From assembly GCA_030063045.1 (NCBI GenBank), contig JAQSEB010000010.1, forward strand, positions 1,357,501 through 1,421,500: DNA of 64,000 nt, read 5' to 3'. Shown here piece after piece: positions 22,201 through 31,237 of this stretch. A program made the translations under genes and the position numbers. The notes under the pieces are model-generated. The model saw only the letters and a list, made by a program, of their open reading frames with translations, searched no databases and had not been told where the DNA came from. This DNA is from Pratylenchus scribneri (taxonomy: Eukaryota; Nematoda; Chromadorea; Rhabditida; Pratylenchidae). Within the stretch, counting starts at the first letter, position 1. Every line of letters starts with the position of its first letter.

Positions 22201-25200
22201 TAATGCATAACTATGTGTTAGTAATGTTACAAGAAAATTTTTCTCTATAGGGAATCTGTATTTTGTTCGTGCCATTATAAAATTATCTGAATGTGGAGGC
22301 AATTTTAATTTTTCGTCTACATAAATTTTATATTCTTTCTTCAGATTTATATTTGCTATTAATGGAAGAGTGATTCCATCAATAGTTACGAATGAGTCCT
22401 TAAAATTAATTCGAATGTCGTCATAGAGGTCTGTGCCGATCAAAATCGGTGCAGGACAAAATTGATTTTTGGATATTAATAGCGATCTTGTCATTTCTAT
22501 ATCGCCGAATTTAATTTTTACAGTTGCTGAGCCTAAAAATGGTATAGCAGTTTGATTTGCTGCTGAAGCCATGGGCGTATCGCCTTTATTAATAAATAAA
22601 TTTAAATTTCTGGCCACAGATTCACGACAGTAGCTAATTTCTGCGCCAGGGTCAATCATTGATTTTATTTTTTTCCCATTTACTTTTAAATCAATATATG
22701 CTCTTTTGCTTTTATCCGAGCTTCCCTTAACGGCGTATATTTTAGGGAAATAATTTAGCATGTGAACTGATTCTTCGGAACGCCTTAATCTATCATTTTT
22801 ATTTATTGCTGCTACTGTAATGGCTTTTGGCTCATTTTTACGTTTTGGCCATAAAAGTTTAGCAAAAGGAAGCCAATAGGGGAATGTATATATAATTCCG
22901 CCTATGGCCATTATTATTATGGCAATAATGCAGAAAACTTTAAGAATTCCACTCCATTTTGCTGGATCAAGCCATTCAAGCCATGAGAATATGCCACTTT
23001 GTTCTTTAATTTTTTCGACCGCTTGTTCTGTTTTATTTACTACGAATTCGCCAGCATTTTGAGCGAAATCCGCGATATCATCAAAAAATGAACTGTCATC
23101 ATTATTTCCAGTATAATGGGTTCGCCTTGGTATATTTATTACTTTTTGATTTACTCTTTTGGCATATGCGTCTAAAATTGAAACGGATGTAGCTATTCTG
23201 TGTAAATCTGAATTAAAAATCGATGCGGCTCTAAATTTAATCAAATTCTGTTTTGACATCTGTACAAGATGCTGATTTGCGCTAGATACTTGAGCTACAC
23301 CATATTCTGTTCTCCATTCTCCTTTATTGTCCTGAAAAGCAGGAACTGCTTTTTCTTCACAGCTAATGTTAGGAGAATGTAAGGTAAGCTCATTGCTTCC
23401 AGGCAAAATGAACATGGTCATATTTTCAATCCGTACCGGTGTGTATTCATAACATTTATTTCCAATCATATTTGACCAAAATATTTTCTTTGGTTTGACT
23501 GGTGTGCAAACCGCGACCAAAATTGCTTGTCCATTGTGGACGGCAGTAAGGTCATTACGGTTCAACCATAACCTTACTCCTTCTTTGGCATCTATTTTTA
23601 ATATTGTTCTGACTATATTTGTTTGAAAATTATGTAGCCTACAAATTTGATTCCATAGTCTGTTAAATAATTCTTTAGTTTCATTTTGTGTTTTGATAGA
23701 TAAATATTGCGATTTCACATTTAAATTATTATTTTCCTGCCTAAATTCTTGTGCCATTATTGGTGGTTCTGGCGTATTGTATACATTTTCATTTTTTACT
23801 GTAGTTTCAATTTTCTCTGTAGGAAAAAAGAATTCATTAAAGAATTGTTCCTTTTTTATTTCTTCCATTGGACTTATTACAATTTCATAATTTTTATTTA
23901 TTAGCGATTTTTGGGTTGTTGTGGCCGCTGTGTTTTGCGTTTTTATGGTGGTGGGTGTATGAAAATATGTATTTGCTGTTGTTGACCACTTTGTGGTTGT
24001 CCGGGTTGTGGTCCTTACTGTACTAGTTTGCGTTGAGAGCATTCTAGTGCCAGTTTGAGTTGTGGGTCTTTTTGTACTTGTATGGGTTGTTGATCTTTTT
24101 GTGCTAGTTTGGGTTGTGGGTGTTTTTGTACTCGTTGGAGTTGTAGGCCAGGTTTGCCATGCAAATGTGGTACTGGCTCTGGGTGGAGTTCTGATTGAAG
24201 TTGAAGGTGTATTAAAATATAAAGTATAACCCACTGTCCTTTTCTTTCTATTATTTTCATTTAAAATTGATATAATAACTTCATTTTCCATTAATTTAGC
24301 ATTTTCCGGAACGCATTTTTGCGCTTCTTCAGGTATTTCCTTATTTGCTGATATAAAGGCGGCTTGTATTTCTTCAACTAATATATATTCATTTGACATA
24401 ATTGCTTTAAATTTTCCTGCACTTTCATAAATACAGAATGTGGTTTCATTTGGCATTGGCCAGATAATCATTTGATTATCCACTTCACAATGGCCATCAA
24501 ATGGTAGGCAACGAGACATTTCTTCGAGCCTGCTCACCATGCCTTTTCCATCCACGGAACCTACGGTTCCAACTTCTAATTTATAAATTGTCGAATTTAT
24601 GCAATCTGTGCCAAACCATGAATATGGTTCTGAAATTTCTTCAGTCTCAGATTGCCATAAATCTTCATTTAATTTCTTTAAAATTGTGCCATTTAGCGTT
24701 TTGCCTTCTTTGGCCATTTTCCAACATTCTTCTTCACTTATGCTTTCCGTAATATTTTGGCTCCAATCATCAATATTAATTTTAAATATCCTTTTTGTAA
24801 AATATTGTGTGATTTCTTTGACACATTTGAAACCGGGGATGAACTTGGGAGCTATTCTTGGCACAAATATTTCCATTTCAATCGATTTTAATTCTTCATT
24901 TTCGTCTATGTTACTTTCACAATTTTGCAAGGTTGGCCAGGATAACAAATAGCCACTTCGTGGTTGTGGGCAAACTTGATAATCCATAGCCAAACCAAGC
25001 GAAAATAGGCTAATTAAGCATAAAATGGTGGTTAGTGGCATAAAATTTGCTGTCACTTCATTAATAGAATAGCTTCCTCGGCCACGATTTCCGCGGCCTC
25101 TGCCTCTATTTCCACCTCTGCCTCTCCTGTTATTGTAATTTGGATTAAAATTATTTTGAGAATTATTGTTATTTTGTTGGTCATTTCTTTGACCATAATT

Positions 25201-26124
25201 TTGAAAGTTTTGTGGTCCGTTTTGACCGAAGTTTTGATTATTTTGATTGTTATATTGATTATAATTTTGATAATTTTGTGGTACATTCTGGCCAAAATTT
25301 TGATTAAACTGCCTATTTTGACCAAAATTTCGTCTTGGCCAGAAGCGGCCTCGTGGCCAATTCCAACCACGGCCTCTATTATTTTGGCCGAAAGGGATCC
25401 AAGAACGGAATCCTCTGTTCTGCTGATTTGGATTTTGATTATTTGATATGGCATTTACTGCATTTATTTCTATAATTTTATCATTCATTCGTTTAATTTC
25501 ATTTTTAATTTCGCCTAATCCATTATCGAATTGACTATTTTTCTTCCTAGCTAGAATTACTTCTTCAGCTCTAGCTATTTCTATTGCCTCTGATAGGGTT
25601 GCCGGTTTTTTCCTAATTGTTTCGTCTTGGAGCTCAGGCTTAAGGCCATTAGTGAAATAGTCTATGGCAATGCTTTCCCTTTGCTCATCAGTATAATTTT
25701 TACTTGCGGGGTATGCCCTTTTTACTAGTTCTTTTATTTTTATAGCAAATTCCATGGCTGATTCATTAGCACTTTGCCGAGAATCAATTAACTTTCGGCG
25801 CTGTAAGGCTAGATCCTCTGATCTCGCTAGCTTCTTGGCTAGCTCATCGACCAGGGTTTTCCAATTTTTTCTCATGGCCTCATCTAATGACTCATAGGCC
25901 GCCATGGCATCGTTTTCTAAGAATGCCGGAAGGATGAGGCAGCATCTCTTTTCTGACCAGCTGTACATGTTGCCCATCTTATAGAATTCTTTTAAGAATT
26001 CGTTGAAATCTCTCCCATCCATCCGCCCTTTGAATTTTTCGAGGCGGATGGCCGGGAGGTGGTCATTTACATGTAATTCATTGAACCGGCCCTTAATTTC
26101 ATTTATCTCTTGTTCTACGTTCAT
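19243..26124 (-). CDS. Gag-Env-Pro-Pol polyprotein of an endogenous retrovirus-like element
   Basis: Single unbroken frame; first ATG at 26124 gives about 2293 residues (the frame is open to 26379, adding an Asn/Lys-rich stretch without an ATG). Residue numbers here count from 26373. Gag 84-300, with an RGG/Asn/Gln-rich nucleic-acid-binding tail 318-434 and no CCHC knuckle. Env-like part 445-1165: signal peptide 445-463, Cys-rich ectodomain, furin-like RKKR 709-712, Thr-rich stalk 721-822, membrane anchor 1144-1165. Protease with DPGA at 1241 (usual D-S/T-G-A). RT 1534-1745 with YMDD at 1693. RNase H about 1835-1955 (TDASS, TDNS). Integrase zinc site from 2052 and D2116, D2170, E2206 (DD35E). 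Pol is Ty3/Gypsy-type. The env class is unresolved. Confidence 0.93.
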   Translation of the reverse strand: MNVEQEINEIKGRFNELHVNDHLPAIRLEKFKGRMDGRDFNEFLKEFYKMGNMYSWSEKRCCLILPAFLENDAMAAYESLDEAMRKNWKTLVDELAKKLARSEDLALQRRKLIDSRQSANESAMEFAIKIKELVKRAYPASKNYTDEQRESIAIDYFTNGLKPELQDETIRKKPATLSEAIEIARAEEVILARKKNSQFDNGLGEIKNEIKRMNDKIIEINAVNAISNNQNPNQQNRGFRSWIPFGQNNRGRGWNWPRGRFWPRRNFGQNRQFNQNFGQNVPQNYQNYNQYNNQNNQNFGQNGPQNFQNYGQRNDQQNNNNSQNNFNPNYNNRRGRGGNRGRGRGNRGRGSYSINEVTANFMPLTTILCLISLFSLGLAMDYQVCPQPRSGYLLSWPTLQNCESNIDENEELKSIEMEIFVPRIAPKFIPGFKCVKEITQYFTKRIFKINIDDWSQNITESISEEECWKMAKEGKTLNGTILKKLNEDLWQSETEEISEPYSWFGTDCINSTIYKLEVGTVGSVDGKGMVSRLEEMSRCLPFDGHCEVDNQMIIWPMPNETTFCIYESAGKFKAIMSNEYILVEEIQAAFISANKEIPEEAQKCVPENAKLMENEVIISILNENNRKKRTVGYTLYFNTPSTSIRTPPRASTTFAWQTWPTTPTSTKTPTTQTSTKRSTTHTSTKRPTTQTGTRMLSTQTSTVRTTTRTTTKWSTTANTYFHTPTTIKTQNTAATTTQKSLINKNYEIVISPMEEIKKEQFFNEFFFPTEKIETTVKNENVYNTPEPPIMAQEFRQENNNLNVKSQYLSIKTQNETKELFNRLWNQICRLHNFQTNIVRTILKIDAKEGVRLWLNRNDLTAVHNGQAILVAVCTPVKPKKIFWSNMIGNKCYEYTPVRIENMTMFILPGSNELTLHSPNISCEEKAVPAFQDNKGEWRTEYGVAQVSSANQHLVQMSKQNLIKFRAASIFNSDLHRIATSVSILDAYAKRVNQKVINIPRRTHYTGNNDDSSFFDDIADFAQNAGEFVVNKTEQAVEKIKEQSGIFSWLEWLDPAKWSGILKVFCIIAIIIMAIGGIIYTFPYWLPFAKLLWPKRKNEPKAITVAAINKNDRLRRSEESVHMLNYFPKIYAVKGSSDKSKRAYIDLKVNGKKIKSMIDPGAEISYCRESVARNLNLFINKGDTPMASAANQTAIPFLGSATVKIKFGDIEMTRSLLISKNQFCPAPILIGTDLYDDIRINFKDSFVTIDGITLPLIANINLKKEYKIYVDEKLKLPPHSDNFIMARTKYRFPIEKNFLVTLLTHSYALLLIGKSIVCPGSTQQVPLRLMNTGNKEITIFANSNIAKLEEIDENFEPKTVFHISSENMPYNEYVNNKKIKVKTEKEDEKWDEFFPNLMYLDNDNKLDEIDLTGSVLSENGKDKLFEIIRQYKNAFVRQGEIGNYKGPIEHSIHLIPGSVPTSQRPYRVPMALRDEVERQIKELLEKKIIRPSTSAFCAPIVLVRKKDNSYRMAIDYRRLNNITMPETYIMPLVQDILDLCGSKRMYTTFDFKMGFYQINMNPKDIEKTAFGTFLGLFEFIKLPFGLKGAPSTFMRAMNELRRELTSATFVYMDDVVLASNSEDDHLNDIAQFLRVVVKSGMKLHLGKCKWALKEIKYLGMLISEEGIRPDPKNIETVQKFNEPKTLTELRSFIGAVSYFRKFIKNFAGIMKPLYEATKKEQINWGKEHSMAFKTIIEKLTTAPVLKSPKWGKEFTLETDASSTALGACLLQKDSKGVIHPVSFWSRILNKHEKNYHSTELEALAVVEALKNYEAYIEGSGQTIVRTDNSAICQLLKKKEAKGRLAKFQMIIQNFDIKFEHRSGKSNAFCDHVSRYPPNIKEEEKIKLKICEISVMNFDKQTLRKETLNDPILSKILKMIKKEWNMPIEDEVKPYLNIKNEINEENGILELNDGRIIIPSSMREMALKILHRAHFGTNKTKLKARQLMFWPNINKDIDDLINSCENCKKYSDNPPKVPLKQWESAEKPWQRIHVDYAGPFLGISFFVMVDAYSKYPFIKIMKVTTSDATIDFLEEIFSQYGYPLTLVSDNGPQLISENFEKYLVRNGIIHKKSPPYHPQSNGLAERFVRTAKNSIKKMVGEETPTKKKLNEIIRIFLLEYRSTPHSSTGQTPSKLFLKREIRNGLEMILNMEQLTKEKIENEKEIQMQNANIKFGNKNVNKKFEIGELIWIKNHGENKWEKGIVLSLIGNAMLEALNEESGKNHRLHFDQVKPRRLSIRRRMAADEDGKEVEEEQ

Positions 26125-26867
26125 ATTTTCAATATTTATAATCTTTATTTCTAATTTTTTATTTATTTCTTTATTATTTTCTTTAGTTTTTCCTTTATTT
26201 GTTTCGTTTTTATTTATTTTATCTTTATTATTTTCTTTTGTATTTAATTCTTTTGTATTTTTATTATTTTCTTCTTTATTTAATTCTTTTTTATTTATTT
26301 CTTCTTTATTATTTCCTTTATTATATAATTCTTTATTAATTTCTTTATTATTAATTTCTTTATTTATTTCCAATAGTTTTTTATTTTTTTCGAATTCCTT
26401 ATTGAAGTTTCTGTTGAAAATTCTCCACTCGCGGGGTGAAACCGGAGTTGATCCTGCAATCGCTTCGGATGTTAGCTGTCGCGATTGTTTTTTTGTTGTT
26501 TGGGGGTAATTTGCTTGAGGGTAGTTTGTGGGAAACGGATTTGTTTGATTGATAAGTCTGAATTATTATTTTGCATTAATTTTGCGGGGAAAAAATAGCT
26601 TAATTGCTTATGGTTGTGACAAAATTCTGGTTTGGGAACGTATTTGCGCGTGAAAAAAAATGATATTGCGCGCAAAAATGATTGAAAGGCGGCATTTTTT
26701 GCAATAAAAAATGGTGATTTGGCGCTTTTCTACGTAAAAAAAAATGATTGTTTGCAGATATTTTGCTCGAGGGTGATTATTTGCTAGCTTAATCCCGGAT
26801 TAGCCTTTGGCTATAGATGGGCATTTGTGGGGTATTTAAGCTTTCGCTTTTGTATTTTGTTCATAAT
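26125..26867. promoter_or_regulatory. Spacer between divergent element genes, possible bidirectional promoter
   Basis: Separates the gag ATG (minus, 26124) from a plus-strand ORF ATG (26868). 26125-26379 is an open low-complexity Asn/Lys-coding stretch. 26380-26867 contains repeated 'gcgcg' and 'aaaaaaaatgat' motifs. A TATA-like 'tatttaag' is at 26833-26840 for the plus direction. Promoter activity is an inference. Confidence 0.35.
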
Positions 26868-27122
26868 ATGTCCGAGAAAGGTGAAACCAATTCTTCTTCT
26901 TCATCTTCCAGTAGTTCACCTAAAATCCCAAAATTAGCCTATCTCTCTGAGAAAACATTTCGAGAGGTTTTTAACTCCTTTTCTGAGGCATTGGAAGCCA
27001 AATTTGATAGCCTCGAATCGAGATGCGACGAGCTGAAAAGAACATTGGATTCGGTGGCCGCCGCTGCCCAACGGCAGGCGCCTTCAACAATAATCGTCGG
27101 TCAGCCGTCCGGTGATTTTTGA
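26868..27122 (+). CDS. Small coiled-coil ORF on the antisense strand of the LTR element
   Basis: 84 codons, starting MSEKGETN, then a Ser run, then a heptad-like amphipathic stretch (FSEALEAKFDSLESRCDELK) and an Ala/Gln-rich end. 'tatttaag' lies 28 bp upstream and 'aataaa' overlaps the region just after the stop (27122-27127), so it is built like a short transcription unit. An in-frame ATG at 26817 would add 17 residues but lies before the TATA-like site. It is inside the LTR element and opposite to gag-pol. Function unknown; it could be an accessory protein or a captured fragment. Confidence 0.5.
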   Translation: MSEKGETNSSSSSSSSSPKIPKLAYLSEKTFREVFNSFSEALEAKFDSLESRCDELKRTLDSVAAAAQRQAPSTIIVGQPSGDF

Positions 27123-27916
27123 ATAAAAGTTTATTTTGATTTTGTGATATTTAATAGGGTCTGGCCAATTTCGCCGCCCATACTTCGCCGCGCCCAAGCG
27201 GGGTGGCACAAACTCCCGCGGGATGCCTCGATATTAGTTCCGTTTTTGTGGCTCTTCCCCCGTGGATGGCATTGCATCCTGAAACGATTTTTCTTTGATT
27301 TGATGGTGGTGGCCATTTTCATTCGACTGATGATGTTATGAGAACAATCGATTTTCGGACAAACAACTTTAGGACTCAACTTCAATTATATATCGCCATT
27401 AGGGCATGCTTAATTCATATTCAATTATATTTAATATGCCTAGGGCCATTAGGGCCATCTTTAGAATGATGAAATAAAATTATTGTAAATTTGTTTTATT
27501 TGGTGTAATTATATTCGATAGTTTTTTCCAATTTATTGCCAATTCATTATCAATTTTATTCCATTTTTATTCTCTTCAATTTATCCAATATTTTGGTTGG
27601 TCATGTTCGTTTGACCTTTCCAATCTTTGCCTCCATCGACTTTTCAGCGATGGGTTTTTCTATTCCTTCATTTTAACCCACATTTGCAACTACGTCTGTG
27701 TATGGGCTTTGCCCTTTTTGTGACTAAGCCATCGGCTTTTTGTTGGATTGAAAGGGAAAAGTTGGGGTGAAAAGGTGTAAATGACTGGGCAACTTTTAAT
27801 TGAGAATTGGATTGAAGAGACTTTTTTATTCCCTCGGCTATTTCGCTTTTCCATTTCCATTCTTCATTTCCAAATCCAATCCAATTTATTCCATTGATTT
27901 CAATTCATTTTTCAAC
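27123..27916. other. Element leader between the two antisense ORFs
   Basis: About 790 bp. A GC-richer block (27160-27290) has no supported ORF, and an AT-rich stretch follows. The last 60 bp before 27917 is pyrimidine-rich and resembles a short 5' UTR for the membrane-protein gene. Confidence 0.4.
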
Positions 27917-28540
27917 ATGCAATTTGTCTTTTTTGTCTTTTTTGCATTATTTGCCTCTGGCACGGTTCTTTCAAAATGGGTGGAGGTAAAAAGTGGATTG
28001 GAAATGATTTCGAATATAAAATAATAGGTCGATGACAATTTGCCCTGCGGCAATGTAGCTACCTGCCCTTTGGGGACACGTTGCTACCGCCCGGACGAGT
28101 AAAATTCTCACTAATTTCTACATTCATTTACCCATTTTATTGTCATTAGATTTGATTTGCCCCGTTTGTGTTTGGGGTTCCTTTCTTCGATTGATGTTAT
28201 CAATGTGGCTGGCCGAGAGAACGGCTTTTGGCAATATTCTTTCATCATTGTCCCCTTTTTCATTGCCATTGTTTGCTTCATCAATGTCATCTTGTTGGTG
28301 CACTATCATCGCCTTTTTATTGCTGCTTTTCACCGTATAATTTCGTCCATTCCGCCTCCTCTTCCTCAACAACCGCAACAGTCGCCCCAGCTTCAAAATG
28401 TTTACGACAATCCGCCTAATCCGTCTTCCACTTCATACCGCCTCCCACATGTTGGCAACATCTTGCCGCGTTATCGCAGCCGATATGATCGACCTCATAG
28501 TGTTCACGAGATGCAAACCCTCTATGAGAGCGAGGCATAA
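27917..28540 (+). CDS. Intron-containing single-pass membrane protein gene inside the LTR element
   Basis: Not recognised. Three exons, 27917-27985, 28028-28098 and 28150-28540, joined by canonical 42- and 51-bp introns in consistent phase, give about 176 residues. Features in order: signal peptide (MQFVFFVFFALFASG), a short ectodomain with LPCGNVATCPLGTRC, one membrane segment (FIIVPFFIAIVCFINVILLV), then a Pro/Gln-rich cytoplasmic tail ending in an Arg/Glu-rich segment. 'aataaa' follows at about 28581. It runs antisense to the element's polyprotein and lies entirely between the LTRs. Antisense introns would not be spliced from the element's genomic RNA, so intron retention is compatible with mobilisation. 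Confidence 0.75.
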
Positions 28541-28974
28541 ATCACCAAAAAGTTGGAGACACCCATGAGAATTATTTTTGGAAATAAAATGGATTTTTGA
28601 ACAATATTTTTCACTTTGAATTCATTTATTTTTGAATTGGAGAATTATTTCATTTAATTAATTAATTATTCATTTCTTTATTTCCAATAAATTGCGACCA
28701 CTTGGTAAATTCAATTATCATTATTAATTCTTTATACGAAATTTTCATTTCATGTTGAATTTTTGCAATTTACAATTCTCTTATTTTGATGGGTTATTGC
28801 GAGTGGTGATTGATTGATGGGGGACGGCAATTTGTTCCTGTAGGGATGGAAGACGGAGAGGTGGTAATATTGTACTGGGAAAGGGAGGAAGGGGGGGAGG
28901 CTGGCATTGGATCCTCAGCAAAGGATTTCATTGGAATCAGTGCAGCCTTTCATTGGGAGGGTAAGACCTCCAAC
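28541..28974. other. Element leader next to the 5' LTR
   Basis: Holds the 3' UTR of the antisense membrane-protein gene, an AT-rich stretch, a purine run near 28880-28900 (plus strand), and the candidate primer-binding site at 28960-28972 (minus strand). No ORF was supported. Confidence 0.4.
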
Positions 28975-29300
28975 TGTAGGGTTAGCTTATTCCCCGAATT
29001 CTCCCAATGGATTTTAGTAATGGCAAATTATTATTGTGGCTAAGACTGGCGATTTTGCCGCCAGGCTGGCCCTTTTATTCCATCCAAAATAAACACAATA
29101 AGCGATAAAAACTGGGTTAATAATTTGGGGAATATCATTGGGAATTAGCACATAAAAACAGGAAAATGGGGAATATTATCTTTGGGGAAATCCATCTAAT
29201 CCATCAACAATGGGCGAATATTGGGCAGCCATGGCCGGAGGCAAATCAACCAACTTCATTTCATCAATCATCCAACAAATCCACATTCTATTCCATTACA
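28975..29300 (-). repeat. 5' LTR of the element
   Basis: 326 bp, identical by eye to 18621-18946. It is bounded on the host side by the 'ctccc' target duplication and inside by the candidate primer site. Confidence 0.95.
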
Positions 29301-29305
29301 CTCCC
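29301..29305. repeat. Target-site duplication of the LTR element (right copy)
   Basis: 'ctccc' directly after the LTR; it matches 18616-18620 and falls inside a host coding exon. Confidence 0.9.
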
Positions 29306-30048
29306 TTCAATTGAACAAAATATTGATGGACAGCTTGATTAGCCTGGATGCTTTGTGTGACAATGATTTCGCTCAATTCACGTTTTGCATCATCTGTCAT
29401 CATCAAAGTTCGGTGAAGATATTCTTAATAAAAAAAAATTAGAATAATAATCTTAGTGCTTAAAAATTTTAGACACTTGTGTATTGGATTGACGTCACCG
29501 GTTCTCTCAGAGATTGGAAATAACGTTCATAGGAAATTGCCAAACCGTACAAACATTCCAGAGATTCTTCCGAAGGAATTGGAATTGCAGTGAAGAGGCC
29601 ATCAACTCCAACAATTTGTTGATATTGACGAATTGGACGAATTGCGGGAAGAACTTCACCAAAACGTTTCAATTTCCGAACAAAATCCATCACTGGTCCA
29701 ATGGTCGACTGAAAATGAATAATGTTAATTTGTTATTTAAGATATTTTATAGTTTTTTATAAAATTTCATAATATTGAATTACTAGGCCTATTGATTGGC
29801 ATTATTGAATGCATAAAAGAGAACCCCATCCCCATGAATTTTCTGACCAAAAGAAGCCCTCCCTATGAATTTCTAACCGGTACAAAGTATCGGCGATGAA
29901 ATTTCGCTATCATAAAATTTAGCGCCGCCGATTGGGCGGGCCCAGAACGCTTGATCCGGATAACATGATCAGCAGGAATGCAAACGACCACCTCCCAAAC
30001 CAATTCCATGGGAAGCGAAAGTCGTCGCTGCTGCATTCGATCGCTCAT
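29301..30048 (-). pseudogene. 5' part of host gene split by the LTR element
   Basis: Exons 30048-29884, 29708-29477 and 29423-29301. Exon 1 starts MSDRMQQRRL and contains LPMELVWEVVVCIPADHVIR, which loosely resembles an F-box. Exon 2 encodes FVRKLKRFGEVLPAIRPIRQ and ends ...SIQYT. Exon 3 encodes KYLHRTLMMTDDAKRELSEI and is broken after ...FVQLKG. The remainder continues at 18615-18388, phase intact, for a total near 230 residues. The family was not recognised. Whether exon 1 belongs with the rest is less certain than exons 2-4. The interruption may be allele-specific. Confidence 0.7.
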
Positions 30049-31237
30049 GTTGTGGCAGAAATTTTTTGCTTTTAGGGTTGGTGATGGTAGTTGGAGTGAA
30101 TAATGGGGGATGTGTACAGGGGAAAATGATGTTGTTTTCAGTAAAAAAAACACCTTCTAAAAAAGTTTTTCAATGAACCTAATTACCGAAAAAATGGAGA
30201 AATGAAAGTTGTCATTTTTCTCGCATATGGCGGTAGAAAATGGGTTTTAAGAGGGAAGAATGGGATAGGTGTGGATGGTGAAAAATATTGTTGTTTTTAT
30301 TTTCACCATTAAATTGCTTTCTGAAAATATTTTTAGATAAATGAAATTTTTATTCTCTTCATTTTTTTAAATTAAAAAAAAACAAACTTGGTAAAAATCT
30401 CGAACACGATCACTATTTGACGGCATTTTCAAGTATTAAATGAATATGTTTTTTATTGGTTTAACCTGTAAATATTAAATTGGGTTTTTTGAGGATTAAG
30501 CATTACTATTTCCAATCTAATTTTTTTATTGATACTAGATTATGTTTAACATAAGTTTAAATGGATTTTTTAATTCTGAGAACCGCGTCCTATCTTACTA
30601 ATCTATTTTTGAAATTGTAGTAATTAATAAATTTAAATGAGTTTTTTAACAAATTTTGTATGATCCCAAAGTTTTTATTTTTTTTCGACAGTTTTTAATA
30701 AGATCATTTTTATTTCATTATCTAGATTTTTTCTACTGATTTATTAAATGGGTATCATCATAATAGGTAGTGATAAATTTTAATAAGGATTGAAATGTAA
30801 AATAAAAAATAAAAAAAATTGCAAGAATCAGTATTGGATTCTTTTTAATTTTAATGATCAACATAAAAATGGTATAAAACTTAATGGAAAAAATGTGTAA
30901 AAATAAAAATCAACAGCAAAAACAATATTTTTTTGCCAAATTAATAACATTAAAAATTATGTAAAAATAAAATATTAAAAATAATGCAATTTTTAATCAA
31001 TAAAATTGGAACTATTTTATTTATGCTTCTTTACTAAATGATCATCAAACTATGTGAAATAATCAGAAAACAAATTAATAAAATGAGGATTTGGATCAAT
31101 CAAATTCAATATAAAATTCCAATTTTATAAATATGATTTTTTGCTCCTTTGTCCATTTGTTTTTAATATCATCACAAAATTCGATACAAAATTTCGATAA
31201 TAATAAGTCCGCAAGTCCATGTTTTAATGCCTTTTGT
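30049..31237. other. AT-rich intergenic region
   Basis: About 1.2 kb between TBP and the split gene. It has long A/T runs, and no exon, RNA gene or known repeat was recognised. Confidence 0.5.

Larger units (their letters stand above)
18621..29300 (-). mobile_element. Full-length env-containing Ty3/Gypsy-type LTR element carrying antisense genes
   Basis: 10,680 bp bounded by identical 326-bp LTRs and a 5-bp target duplication. Element orientation is minus: 5' LTR 29300-28975, leader 28974-26125, polyprotein 26124-19243, 3' segment 19242-18947, 3' LTR 18946-18621. A possible primer site starts two bases inside the 5' LTR: 'tggaggtcttacc' resembles the complement of a Gln-type tRNA 3' end with mismatches. 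No clear polypurine tract was seen at the 3' LTR. Domain order is gag, envelope-like, protease, RT, RNase H, integrase. Two plus-strand units (26868-27122 and 27917-28540) lie in the leader. Identical LTRs and an intact frame imply a recent insertion. Confidence 0.93.

Noticed and set aside
19346..26509. Plus-strand open frames of up to 168 codons across the polyprotein region.
   Set aside because: They mirror the real minus-strand frame and have no motif or signal support.
28810..29043. Plus-strand open frame of 77 codons reaching into the LTR.
   Set aside because: It crosses the LTR boundary and has no start context or family features.
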